From CmP2 sp052084925 (GTDB taxonomy: Bacteria > Actinomycetota > Actinomycetes > Actinomycetales > Micrococcaceae): a stretch of 64,000 bases of DNA. The position numbers and the translations under genes were made by a program. Positions 1 through 7,770 of this stretch are shown piece after piece (positions within the stretch are counted from its first letter, which is position 1; the number at the start of each line of letters is the position of its first letter). The notes beneath the pieces are model-generated. The model searched no databases. It saw nothing but the letters and a program-made list of their open reading frames with translations, and was not told where the DNA came from. The stretch spans positions 1 to 64,000 of the forward strand of contig JBQDEV010000008.1 of assembly GCA_052084925.1 (NCBI GenBank), written 5' to 3'.

Positions 1-87
1 TCACCTCAGTGTTCTCAGCGTCGTTATCAGCCGTGTTCACCTCAGTGTTCTCGGCCGTATTGACCTCAGTGTTGTCAGCGGTATTGT
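1..87 (-). repeat. Tandem repeat encoding a NTEVNTA-type stalk
   Basis: The DNA repeats units such as CACCTCAGTGTTCTC several times with a period of about 21 to 36 bases. Translated on the minus strand this gives successive copies of NTEVNTA and NTADN, acidic and uncharged polar, with no hydrophobic residues. This resembles the low-complexity spacer that lifts a surface domain away from its anchor. The repeat continues past the window edge, so copy number is unknown. Confidence 0.8.
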
Positions 88-1918
88 CGTCAGTTCCTGC
101 GAACGTTGTGAAATCCACTTCGTCGCTGGATTCCCCGTCGGTAGCCGTCACGACATGATCGCCTGGCGTTACTCCAGTGAACTCAGTGTTCCAATTACCG
201 TTCTCGTCAACGCTGACAGTCTGAGGTTCCCCGCCGTCCAGGGCAACTTCGATCTGCGTATTCGGCTCGGCAGTTCCCGTCACCTGAACAACGTCACCAG
301 GAATTCGATCACCGTCGCTCGGCTGCGTGATGATCACCGATGCCTGTGCTGCAGCGCGAACTTCTGAGGTCGCCAGCGACACCTTTGCAGCTTGTGCACT
401 CGGCAACAGAGTCAGAGCCAAAGCTGTCACATAGTCAGCGTCATGGGTCGAAAGCTCGGAGGTTCCCTGTTCGTTCACTGTGATTGATACGAGTTGACTC
501 AGGGTCGGCTCAAGCACAGGAATGAGTTCTCCAGTGACTTCAGCGAGCAAGGCATCAACCAAGGCGTCCTCGCCCAAGAGCAAATCATCGAGGGTCGTGC
601 CAAGAATATTACCCAGAAGACCATTCACCGCGGGAAGAACCAGCCCATTAAGCAGGTTGTTAATACCCAGAATGTTCAACAACCACGCCAGTCCGGTCCC
701 GTTTGTTTCCACAGACAGTGGCGTGTCCGTCAAGCCCAGAGCGCCCGCAAGCGTCCCGTCGACATCAATATTCAGTCCGAGCAGGCCGAGTGCCGTCAAA
801 TTGACCTCGAAATCTACCGTGATTGCGTCCAGAGCATCGGTCAAGTTGGTCCGTAGATCTGCGACCAGCGTTGCAACAGTGTCCGTGATGGCGCGGGTCA
901 CCAGAGGCAGCATGTCGTCACCGAGTAACTGCGTGTTCGCGTCGTGGCCATTCAGTCCCAACGCAGACAGATCAATACGGATATCACCGTCATCGAGGTT
1001 GAGGGTGACGAGCCCCGCCGCGATACCGTCCTCCGGGTAGGCCGGGGATGAGATGGTCCCCTGAAGAAGTTCCGTCGAGATAATGTCCCCTGCATCTCCA
1101 AGCCCAGAAAGCACCGAACCAGTCACGCTGATGCCTGTAATTGTGCTCGGGAGAAGCGAGTCGATGACTTCGACAAGCTCGGATACGAGATTCGTCGACC
1201 CACCGGCTAACTCATCAAGATCCGCGGTGAGCCCCTCGACCGCAATTCCGAGATCGCTAGTCAACGCGCCGACGAGCGGGCTGGAGACGATCACTTCGGC
1301 GCCTGCCAGTTCATAGTCGCGTGAAGTTACCCCCTCGCCGGCTTCCGCCCGAGAGGCTAGAGCACCAAGTTCGATGACAGCCTCATCAACGATGTCTTCC
1401 GTCAGGTCAGTGACGTTTAGCTGTTCGAGCAAAGCCGTGAGGTTGACGCGCGCCGGCCCCTGATCACTCACGGAGTCGAGGGCGATGGCACCATTGCTCG
1501 AGACTGCTCCGGCTGCCGATATAGCGCTGGTCTCCGATGAGGCTTCAGCGTAACTGTGGGCCGCACCCAAGTGACCAAGATCGAGCAGGCCTGTCCCATC
1601 TTCATTGATCAAAGGCAAATCGAGGGTGCCGAGATCGAGGACGATGGCTTCCTCGATCAGTTCCAGGTTGAGAGGGTCGTATTGCGCGTCCGGGACGCTC
1701 GGGTATGCGGACTCGCTGGAAGCTACTTCTGCCAGATCGACGTTCAACAGATCCGCGTGGAGGATTGTTCCACGCGCCTCAGAGATATCGTCTGGGAGTG
1801 CGTTCGCCGTGCTCGCGACCGGGACCAGCATGAGCGCGGAGGCCACAGCGACTGCCGCTGTGCGTCTAAATGCGACAGATGCTCGCCGTAATGTTTCCGG
1901 CGTACTCGAAAATTCCAC
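1..1918 (-). CDS. Secreted choice-of-anchor G family surface protein (5' part, runs off window)
   Basis: Read on the minus strand, an open frame runs from about 1918 to the window edge with no stop, so the C-terminus is missing. The N-terminus has an Arg-rich stretch followed by a hydrophobic segment ending VPVASTANA, a typical Sec signal peptide with a signal peptidase I site. The mature part begins with LLNVDLAEVA, then the phrases LLDLGHLGA and AISAAGAVSSNGAIALDS, which match my memory of the choice-of-anchor G family of actinobacterial surface proteins. Near the edge the chain becomes a Thr/Asn/Glu repeat, suggesting a stalk before an unseen wall anchor. I favour the GTG at 1918 because GGAGG lies 5 nt upstream; in-frame ATGs at 1930 and 1936 lack a ribosome site. 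The gene is transcribed away from the LuxR-type regulator at 2267. Family call is moderately sure, function beyond surface display is unknown. Confidence 0.75.
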   Translation of the reverse strand, partial: MEFSSTPETLRRASVAFRRTAAVAVASALMLVPVASTANALPDDISEARGTILHADLLNVDLAEVASSESAYPSVPDAQYDPLNLELIEEAIVLDLGTLDLPLINEDGTGLLDLGHLGAAHSYAEASSETSAISAAGAVSSNGAIALDSVSDQGPARVNLTALLEQLNVTDLTEDIVDEAVIELGALASRAEAGEGVTSRDYELAGAEVIVSSPLVGALTSDLGIAVEGLTADLDELAGGSTNLVSELVEVIDSLLPSTITGISVTGSVLSGLGDAGDIISTELLQGTISSPAYPEDGIAAGLVTLNLDDGDIRIDLSALGLNGHDANTQLLGDDMLPLVTRAITDTVATLVADLRTNLTDALDAITVDFEVNLTALGLLGLNIDVDGTLAGALGLTDTPLSVETNGTGLAWLLNILGINNLLNGLVLPAVNGLLGNILGTTLDDLLLGEDALVDALLAEVTGELIPVLEPTLSQLVSITVNEQGTSELSTHDADYVTALALTLLPSAQAAKVSLATSEVRAAAQASVIITQPSDGDRIPGDVVQVTGTAEPNTQIEVALDGGEPQTVSVDENGNWNTEFTGVTPGDHVVTATDGESSDEVDFTTFAGTDDNTADNTEVNTAENTEVNTADNDAENTEV

Positions 1919-2266
1919 ACTCGCCTCCATGGCCATCAAATTATGAGGATGAACGGTAAAAACTCTGAGATCAGAGATCTTTTCCGAGACTATGGAGACT
2001 TTCGGCGAAATTGTCAGGCATTTATGTCCAAACTTCCTTGCCGAATGGCCAGAAGCATCTAACTAAGTGGTTAAGGTAGTTGCGAGTTAAATGGTAATGG
2101 AAATATATGCCGATAGAAACATTTTTTCGCTCGCACGCAGCTCATGAGATCTTCAGAGTGGATCGATTACCAGCAATCTCCCTGATCCCCGCCGCAAACG
2201 CGCTAGCAGGAAGCAATCTTCACTCACGCCTGATCCGGCTAGCGCGACGACGAAGAGGACATTTAC
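1919..2266. other. Divergent intergenic region, no gene seen
   Basis: About 350 bases lie between the minus-strand surface protein and the plus-strand LuxR-type regulator. The centre (about 1940 to 2130) is clearly more AT-rich than the flanks, which fits promoters for both genes. I see no convincing hairpin terminator, RNA gene or conserved reading frame. The sequence GAAGAGGA ahead of 2267 is the ribosome site of the regulator. Confidence 0.6.
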
Positions 2267-2938
2267 GTGCCGCCAGACCCACTCCGCGTTCACCTGATCG
2301 ACAACGACCGGTTTTCACGTCTCAGCATCACTGCGATGCTCGAGCAAGAACCCGACATTTTTCTCGATGAGGCACACGATTCGGTTCATGAAGCGCTGTC
2401 TCCGGTCATCATGGCGCGACCAGACATTTTGCTCTTCGACGCTTCAGCGTATGAAGACCGTGTCAGCGAGGCAATGAAGCAGCTCCGCCGAGAAGCGCCG
2501 TCCGTCAAAGTCATCGTGATCGCGAACCACGCAGCAAGCGAAATTATGAGTTGGGCCTATGGAGTCGGTGTCGCAGGTTTCGTTTCGAAGCGGACCATAG
2601 ACCAGCACTTATCGAGCGCCCTGCGCATGGTCGCCATCGACTACACACTGTTTGCTCAGCCTGTCGACGTCGAGTCTTTCCCTCCACGACGCGATTCACA
2701 GTGGGAGCTGTCTGAGGCATTCAAGCGACTTCGACCTATAGATTTCGAGGTTGTCCGGTTGGTGGCCCTGGGTCACACCAACGGTGAAATCGCCCGTCGC
2801 ATCCACATGAGTGAAGGAACCGTCAAGTTCTGCCTCGCCCGAGCGATGAATCAGCTTGGTCTTTCGAACCGTGTCCAAGTCGCCGTAGCAGCAACCGAAG
2901 CAGGGTTCGTCTCGTCTGCGGAGTTCATTCGCATATGA
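2267..2938 (+). CDS. LuxR/NarL-type response regulator
   Basis: The 223-residue product has a receiver-like N-terminal domain and a C-terminal LuxR helix-turn-helix. In the receiver, the acidic pair appears in VHLIDNDRF (residues 8-16), the phospho-acceptor Asp in ILLFDAS and the Lys in GFVSK. The DNA-binding part shows the LuxR pattern LVALGHTNGEIARRIHMSEG and the end QLGLSNRVQVAV. Start is GTG at 2267 behind GAAGAGGA. A closely related regulator lies at 6190, on the other side of the SipW/TasA-like cluster; no histidine kinase is near either. By position both are candidates to control the surface cluster between them or the anchor-G protein to the left; that is inference. Confidence 0.88.
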   Translation: MPPDPLRVHLIDNDRFSRLSITAMLEQEPDIFLDEAHDSVHEALSPVIMARPDILLFDASAYEDRVSEAMKQLRREAPSVKVIVIANHAASEIMSWAYGVGVAGFVSKRTIDQHLSSALRMVAIDYTLFAQPVDVESFPPRRDSQWELSEAFKRLRPIDFEVVRLVALGHTNGEIARRIHMSEGTVKFCLARAMNQLGLSNRVQVAVAATEAGFVSSAEFIRI

Positions 2939-3046
2939 CCGCCTCCAAGAACGGCACCACCCCGTGAGCTATCAGCACCGCCGCGGCCACCGTGGGACGG
3001 CCCGCGGGCAGCCGGCCCTGCACGCGGCGTGCCCAACAGCGGAGGA

Positions 3047-3493
3047 TCAGTCATCCGTAGCCGGTGCGTCGCTGGCGTCCGCCGAGCTGGCTGATGTTTC
3101 ATCCACGTCGTCGGGCTGCTCCTCCGCTGGGGGTTCCTCCGACTCACCGGGACCTTCAGTGCCGTCCGATTTCGAGCTCTCAGAGGGTTCGTCCGGCACC
3201 ATGGGTTCGACTTGCTCGTCAGGCTCTGCTTGCTCAGGGGTTTCAATCGGCTCGGGTGCGTCCGCACTCGACGGCTCCGTGGCGGCCTCCGACGATTCCG
3301 GCGTCACGGTCTCTAGAGAGTCAAACTCACCGTCGGGGTCGGTGATCAGACCGCCCTCCCACGTGCCGGTCGTGATGGATCCCGACAACGCCCCGGAACC
3401 CGACCACTGAGCCGACGTGCCGGTCACGCTCACCGACAGGATCACGGCAGCAACCCACGCTGTCAGCACTCGTTCACGTCCGCGCGGCGTCAT
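3047..3493 (-). CDS. Alternate-signal (SipW-type) exported acidic protein
   Basis: The 148-residue product begins with a short basic stretch and a hydrophobic segment, then SAQWSGSGALSGSITTGTW. This A-x-W-S...G-x-I-x-x-G pattern is the hallmark of TasA/camelysin-type precursors cut by SipW-like signal peptidases. The rest (about residues 50-148) is almost wholly Glu, Ser, Pro and Asp, a low-complexity acidic tail with no recognisable fold. Its ATG overlaps the stop of the preceding gene (ATGA, 3490-3493), so it is translationally coupled as the last gene of a four-gene operon with the signal peptidase at 4226. It may be a minor fibre or matrix component. No homologue-based function can be given. 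Confidence 0.78.
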   Translation of the reverse strand: MTPRGRERVLTAWVAAVILSVSVTGTSAQWSGSGALSGSITTGTWEGGLITDPDGEFDSLETVTPESSEAATEPSSADAPEPIETPEQAEPDEQVEPMVPDEPSESSKSDGTEGPGESEEPPAEEQPDDVDETSASSADASDAPATDD

Positions 3494-4233
3494 GAGCGGA
3501 TTCCTTGCTGTGCGGAGCGACGTCGCCGGTACAGCACTGCGCCGACGGCGATCAAGAGCAGCGCGACCAGCATCACTGCCAAGGACGCGAAGCCAGTGAC
3601 GGCGAGATCGTCGTCGTCCGAGGCGACGGGTCCAGGATCCGTCGGCTCGGGCGTGGGTGAGGACGTCGTGTCCGGGTCCGGCTCCGGTGTGGGCTCCTCG
3701 CCCGGTGCACCGTCGGCCTGCGCGGAGAAGTTCAGGTCGAAGTTCTCGGCGCGATTCTGCGCATCGTTTGGAGCATTCGCTGCCATCGATGCCTCGACGA
3801 GCACGTACCACGTCTGGTCCGCACCCAGCTCCCCTACCACCGCTGGGCGCGGACCGGTCTCTATATCTGCCTGGGTCACTGTTCCCTCGCAGCCGCTGGA
3901 GGTCCAGGCCTGGGTGCACAGTTGCACCGAAAGGTCGATCATCGCCTGATCCAGCATCTCGATCGGGGCATCGACCGTCAGGAAGACTTCTGCCGATTCT
4001 GAGAATCGATTCGTGATCTGGGCCTGACCCATAGCGCGTCCGCCCGGAGCCAAACCATCAAGTGAGAGGGAACCGTCGGGATACACGACGACGAGCCCTT
4101 CGGGATCGTCCTGGCTCTGCGCAACGCGGGGTCCGTTCTGCGCTGTTGCCGGGGCGGCGGACAGCACGGCGCCGGTCATGGTGAGCATGAGAGCGAGCAA
4201 CAGGGCGCCGCCGCGACGGAAGATATCAGTCAT
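3490..4233 (-). CDS. Sortase-anchored surface protein with LAVTG signal
   Basis: The 247-residue product has an N-terminal signal peptide ending SAAPATAQ, a beta-rich middle of about 140 residues, a Pro/Thr/Glu/Asp linker and a C-terminal sorting signal: DDDDLAVTG, a hydrophobic helix, then RRRR. LAxTG rather than LPxTG is the motif used by class E sortases of high-GC Gram-positives, so this protein is probably wall-linked by such an enzyme; none is encoded here. I chose the ATG at 4233, preceded by GAGGTGG at 6 nt, over a TTG two codons earlier. It overlaps the sipW-like gene by 8 nt and the next gene by 4 nt. A plausible role is anchoring the TasA-like protein to the wall, which is inference from gene order. 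Confidence 0.8.
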   Translation of the reverse strand: MTDIFRRGGALLLALMLTMTGAVLSAAPATAQNGPRVAQSQDDPEGLVVVYPDGSLSLDGLAPGGRAMGQAQITNRFSESAEVFLTVDAPIEMLDQAMIDLSVQLCTQAWTSSGCEGTVTQADIETGPRPAVVGELGADQTWYVLVEASMAANAPNDAQNRAENFDLNFSAQADGAPGEEPTPEPDPDTTSSPTPEPTDPGPVASDDDDLAVTGFASLAVMLVALLLIAVGAVLYRRRRSAQQGIRS

Positions 4234-4792
4234 TCTCAACCACCTCGGTATCGGCGTGGTCCCGAGTCCGGCGGGGCAGCAGGGAAGCCACCACGACCAG
4301 GGCGAGAGAGCCGAGAGCGACGTAACTCATCGGCGGCGTTGTCAGCGTCTGGAGGACAGCCCCCGCCCAGGGCACGCGCAGGACGTTCACCTCGACTTCG
4401 TCGACCGGGTAGGGCTGCGGATCGGCGGCGTCGTTATCGTCACCCTGCATGGTGATCAGGCGTCCGGAACCGTTCGGGTCCTCCGTGTTCGTCAGCACCC
4501 GGTGGGTAACGCGATAGCCATCAGGATGGATCAGCGTCGCGATGTCTCCGCGGACCACCTGATCCGCGGGAACTGCACGGGTGATCAGCACATCGTGGAC
4601 GCGCAGTGTCGGCTGCATAGAGCTGCTGGTGACGACGTGCAGGCTGAGCAGTCCCGTCAGAACTGCGCCAGTCAGAGCGAGTAGTGCCACCACGGCAAAT
4701 GTGGCCAGCAGCGAAACCCCACGTCGAATGATGCCGCGCGTCCGTGGCGAGTGCGACGGGGCACTCGGGCGGGTCTGCTGCTGAGTGGACAT
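4226..4792 (-). CDS. sipW: SipW-type signal peptidase I
   Basis: The 188-residue membrane protein matches the ER/archaeal (SipW) branch of signal peptidase I. After a first transmembrane helix (about 29-52) comes TSSSMQPTL with the catalytic Ser58, then YRVTHRV with His97 in place of the Lys of the bacterial P-type enzymes, then MQGDDNDAAD, the conserved GDxN-D box. A second helix lies near the C-terminus. GAAGGAG sits 7 nt before the ATG. Neighbours on the same strand are two precursors with A-x-W/F-T/S-D type signals, its likely substrates, and a LAVTG protein. Enzymes of this branch process TasA/camelysin-like fibre proteins. A second copy is at 49882. Confidence 0.92.
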   Translation of the reverse strand: MSTQQQTRPSAPSHSPRTRGIIRRGVSLLATFAVVALLALTGAVLTGLLSLHVVTSSSMQPTLRVHDVLITRAVPADQVVRGDIATLIHPDGYRVTHRVLTNTEDPNGSGRLITMQGDDNDAADPQPYPVDEVEVNVLRVPWAGAVLQTLTTPPMSYVALGSLALVVVASLLPRRTRDHADTEVVEND

Positions 4793-4822
4793 CAGGACGC
4801 TCCTTCACCGGACAGGGGGTCT

Positions 4823-4855
4823 GTGAGGGGCCGACGAATTCCGTCAGCCCCTCAC
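4823..4855. promoter_or_regulatory. Stable hairpin between the TasA-like gene and sipW
   Basis: GTGAGGGGC (4823-4831) pairs with GCCCCTCAC (4847-4855), and inside it GACG pairs with CGTC around an AATTC loop. No run of T follows on the minus strand and the sipW ribosome site lies only about 20 bases beyond. This looks like an internal operon hairpin, either a leaky terminator or an mRNA stabiliser that keeps the upstream structural gene more abundant than the peptidase. Confidence 0.6.
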
Positions 4856-4879
4856 TGACGATGGGACGAGGCGTCGGCC

Positions 4880-5458
4880 TTAGCCGTCGTCGCCGTCGCC
4901 GTCCACTTCGACAACCTGCTCGCCGTTGAAGGTGAACAGCACGTCGTCCAGGGAGATGTCCTGTGAATCATTGGACTCGTCGACCAGTTCCAAGGTGATC
5001 TGCACATCGACTTCTTCGTCCGGCGCCAGCACCAGGTCGATCGCGCCGCCGGCCGAGCCAGCAAGCTGAATGCCGGAGGGGCTCGTGGAGGGGTCGCCCT
5101 CGTATCGGCTGGTGAAAGCCCCGCCGGGGCCATTCTCCAGCTCGACGGTCAGCGCCCACGTACCAGCTGGGGAGTCGAAGCCTTCGATGTCGAGGTCGAC
5201 GACGGCGTCAACACTCGAATCGTTCGACAGAGTGTGCTCGCTGGTCTGCGGAGTCTCAGGAGAGAACTCGGTGTAATCCAGCTCAGACGGATCCACAGTG
5301 ATCTCGAAGTTGCCGGTCGTGATGGACCCTTCGATCGTGGCCTCATCGCTCCACTGGGCCATGGTGAATGTCGTGGCAGCAGCCAGACCGACCACGCCGG
5401 CGACGGCTAGGACAACGCGCCCTGAAGGACGGCGGGTATCAGTTGCAGAAGAGCTCAT
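4880..5458 (-). CDS. TasA/camelysin-like exported protein (SipW substrate)
   Basis: The 192-residue precursor starts with basic residues and a hydrophobic segment (about 13-33), then TMAQWSDEATIEGSITTGNF, the typical SipW cleavage region. The mature part is Asp/Glu/Thr/Ser-rich and probably an all-beta jelly-roll as in TasA: it contains a SELDYTEFSPETPQTSEHTL segment and a long run of alternating hydrophobic residues (VDLDIEGF, LVLAPDEEVDVQITLEL). The C-terminus is VDGDGDDG. ATG at 5458 has GAGAGGA 9 nt upstream. It is the first gene of the operon, followed after 87 bases and a hairpin by sipW. It is probably the main fibre or matrix subunit of this cluster. Sequence is too divergent from TasA to claim orthology. 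Confidence 0.82.
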   Translation of the reverse strand: MSSSATDTRRPSGRVVLAVAGVVGLAAATTFTMAQWSDEATIEGSITTGNFEITVDPSELDYTEFSPETPQTSEHTLSNDSSVDAVVDLDIEGFDSPAGTWALTVELENGPGGAFTSRYEGDPSTSPSGIQLAGSAGGAIDLVLAPDEEVDVQITLELVDESNDSQDISLDDVLFTFNGEQVVEVDGDGDDG

Positions 5459-6189
5459 GGGTGGGATTCCTCTCAAGAAAACAGCCTCCGTCACCGCGAA
5501 GTGTGGACGGGATGTCGGTGAGTGACACCACTCGGACGTTATTGAGAGCCCGCGAAAAGATCAATACATGCGTCTTTCAACTATTTTCTGATCCATCATG
5601 ATTTTTCGCTTCTTTCTCCGCAAAATGATTCACGAGCATGATTAACGCCCTGCTCCCAGCCGCCAGAATTCGCCGATTCTTCAATTTCTGACCACCTCGA
5701 TCGACTAACAATCGCCTCAGGAACTAAACCTCAACCCTCCAGGGACCGTGGCCAATGTATGCCCGATCCGCCAACACGATAGACCCAACCGGACCAGCTG
5801 GAGTGTCCGAACGGTCGCAGAATTCGCCCATCCGCCATTGCGGCAGATCGACCATGGAAAGTCGAACTCGCCCTGGAATAACCCTCCGAACCTGGCCCCT
5901 GGCTACTCTATAGTAATAGTGGTTTTTCGTTATCCGCCGGACAACAATGATCCGATGAGGGAAAATCGACACGCGTTGATGTGACGGCCGTCTCGAGATC
6001 GGCCCGCCAGTCGCTACCATTGCTTAGGCAGTTGTTTTACTCGGAAGCAATCAGAAAAATGGGGATTCAACTGTCCATTCACACTTTATTTTGTTCACCA
6101 CTGGCTGCATAAGTTCGCAGTCGAGCACACTCACCCACATTCGGGAGAGCTCTCCGCGGTGCGCGGGACAGTTCGGAACGGATCGAGAT
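5459..6189. other. Long divergent intergenic region, no gene seen
   Basis: About 730 bases separate the TasA-like operon from the second LuxR-type regulator. It is markedly AT-rich compared with its flanks, for example around 5570-5660 and 5905-5950 (a CTCTATAGTAATAGTGG stretch). Short frames exist on both strands but have no ribosome sites or recognisable protein features, so I do not call them. The length and composition suit complex regulation of the surface operon, possibly by the adjacent LuxR-type proteins, or a small RNA that I cannot identify by eye. Confidence 0.5.
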
Positions 6190-6891
6190 TTGAAGACACT
6201 GCACGTCCGCCTCATCACGGGAGATCACTTCCTGCGGATCGGAATCGACGCGACCCTGGGCGATGCCGAGAGCATCGTTCTGGACTACACGGACAGCCCC
6301 CATCCGACCGAGAAGGATCTGGTGACAGCGGACCCTCTCGACATCGTGCTCTACGATGCCACGACGCACGCCGACCAGCTCAGCGGAAGCATGCGCGTGC
6401 TGCGCGACCGCTCGCCGCAGACCAAGGTCGTCGTGCTCATAGCCAGCACCAACAGCACTGTCATGAAGTGGGCCTATGGTTTAGGCGTGTCCGGGTTCAT
6501 CTCGAAACAGACCATCGACGGTCACCTGACCAGCGCGCTGATGATGGTTCAGCGCGGCTATACCCTCTTCGCCCGTCCGCAGGACAAGCAGGCTTTCCCG
6601 CCGCGGAAGCCGCTACAGTGGAAGCAGGAGAAGCTGCTGCAGAATCTTCCCCCGCGCGAACAAGAACTCGTTCGTCGACTCGCCCTCGGCCAGACGAACC
6701 GTGAGATCGCGAGCGCGCTGAATCTGAGCGAGAGTTCCGTGAAGACCGGACTGACGAAACTGCTGGCGCACCTCGGGCTTACCAACCGCGTGCAATTGGC
6801 GGTGGTCGCCGCCGAAGCACGGCTGGTTTCTTCCGATGAATTCGCGGCCATGATGGACCCGTCCGGAACAGTCGACTACCACCGCATGTAA
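6190..6891 (+). CDS. LuxR/NarL-type response regulator, paralogue of 2267
   Basis: The product aligns along its length with the regulator at 2267: VRLITGDHF for the start of the receiver, IVLYDAT with the phospho-acceptor Asp, GFISKQTID with the Lys, and a LuxR helix-turn-helix RLALGQTNREIASALNLSES ending HLGLTNRVQLAVVAAEARLVSSDEF. I place the start at TTG 6190 because it aligns with the paralogue; an upstream in-frame ATG at 6091 would add 33 residues of non-homologous sequence. One of the two acidic residues of the Mg-binding pair is replaced (LITGDH against LIDNDR), so phosphorylation may be weakened. No kinase is nearby. Confidence 0.86.
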   Translation: MKTLHVRLITGDHFLRIGIDATLGDAESIVLDYTDSPHPTEKDLVTADPLDIVLYDATTHADQLSGSMRVLRDRSPQTKVVVLIASTNSTVMKWAYGLGVSGFISKQTIDGHLTSALMMVQRGYTLFARPQDKQAFPPRKPLQWKQEKLLQNLPPREQELVRRLALGQTNREIASALNLSESSVKTGLTKLLAHLGLTNRVQLAVVAAEARLVSSDEFAAMMDPSGTVDYHRM

Positions 6892-7013
6892 TGAATGATG
6901 CCTGACCTCATCCTCTGGGAGGACCCTGAGTACCGAGGTCTCGTCTGAAGAGAGCCTGGAAACCCGACTTGAGGATGATGTGCGCCGGGCCTCCCCTGCG
7001 ACACGATGGAGGC

Positions 7014-7769
7014 ATGAACTCAACGACTGCCCCCGCACCGACCACGTCCGCCGTCTCCGCGCGGAACCTCATCAAGACCTACGGCACCGGCGACACCGAA
7101 GTGCACGCCCTCAAGAACGTCTCCATCGACTTCGCTGTGGGTGCGTTCACCGCCATCATGGGTCCCTCTGGCTCCGGCAAGTCCACGCTGATGCACACTC
7201 TCGCCGGACTGGATACCGTTGACTCTGGAGAAATCGTCGTCGGCGATCGGCAGATCACCGGGATGAACGACAACCAGCTCACCAAACTGCGCCGCGAGCG
7301 CATCGGCTTCATCTTCCAGTCCTTCAACCTGGTGCCCACCCTGACCGCACAGCAGAACATCGTGCTCCCCCTCGAGCTGGCCGGCACCCGCCCGGACGAA
7401 GCCTGGCTGAAGGAGATCGTCGGGATCCTCGGACTCGGCGACCGCCTCAGCCACAAACCCCACCAGCTCTCCGGCGGTCAGCAGCAGCGTGTGGCCGTAG
7501 CCCGTGCCCTGCTCACCCGCCCGGATGTGGTCTTCGCCGACGAGCCCACCGGCGCCCTCGACTCCGCCACGGGCGCGGAAGTGCTGTCACTGCTCCGTCG
7601 CTCGGCCCGCGAGATGGGACAGACCATCATCATGGTCACCCACGACCCCAACGCCGCGTCCTATGCCGACCGTGTCGTGCTGCTCGACGACGGCGCTCTG
7701 CACGGGGAACTAACCGATCCGACCCCGCAGACCGTGCTCAACGCCCTGTCCCAGCTGGGGGTGGCCTGA
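7014..7769 (+). CDS. ABC transporter ATP-binding protein (MacB/LolD class)
   Basis: The 251-residue ATPase carries Walker A GPSGSGKST (50-58), Q-loop FIFQSFNLVP, signature LSGGQQQRV, Walker B VVFADEPTGALD and the switch His in VTHD. FQSFNLVPTLT and DEPTGALDS are typical of the MacB/LolD/FtsE group that drives mechanotransmission permeases. It is followed after one base by the FtsX-like permease at 7771, so the two form one transporter. The ATG at 7014 follows GGAGG by only one base, but CACGAT lies at 7002-7007, so the message may be leaderless. Substrate is unknown; in this class candidates are antimicrobial peptides, lipoproteins or wall components. Confidence 0.93.
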   Translation: MNSTTAPAPTTSAVSARNLIKTYGTGDTEVHALKNVSIDFAVGAFTAIMGPSGSGKSTLMHTLAGLDTVDSGEIVVGDRQITGMNDNQLTKLRRERIGFIFQSFNLVPTLTAQQNIVLPLELAGTRPDEAWLKEIVGILGLGDRLSHKPHQLSGGQQQRVAVARALLTRPDVVFADEPTGALDSATGAEVLSLLRRSAREMGQTIIMVTHDPNAASYADRVVLLDDGALHGELTDPTPQTVLNALSQLGVA

Positions 7770-7770
7770 G

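Noticed and set aside
1..87. CRISPR-like repeat at the left edge
   Set aside because: Units are in-frame, contiguous and encode a regular peptide repeat with no spacers.
5724..6020. 98-codon frame on the minus strand in the 730-base gap
   Set aside because: No ribosome site, no hydrophobic or family pattern, and it lies in AT-rich regulatory DNA.
6091..6189. Earlier start for the second LuxR-type regulator
   Set aside because: The 33 extra residues have no match in the paralogue, whose start aligns with TTG 6190.
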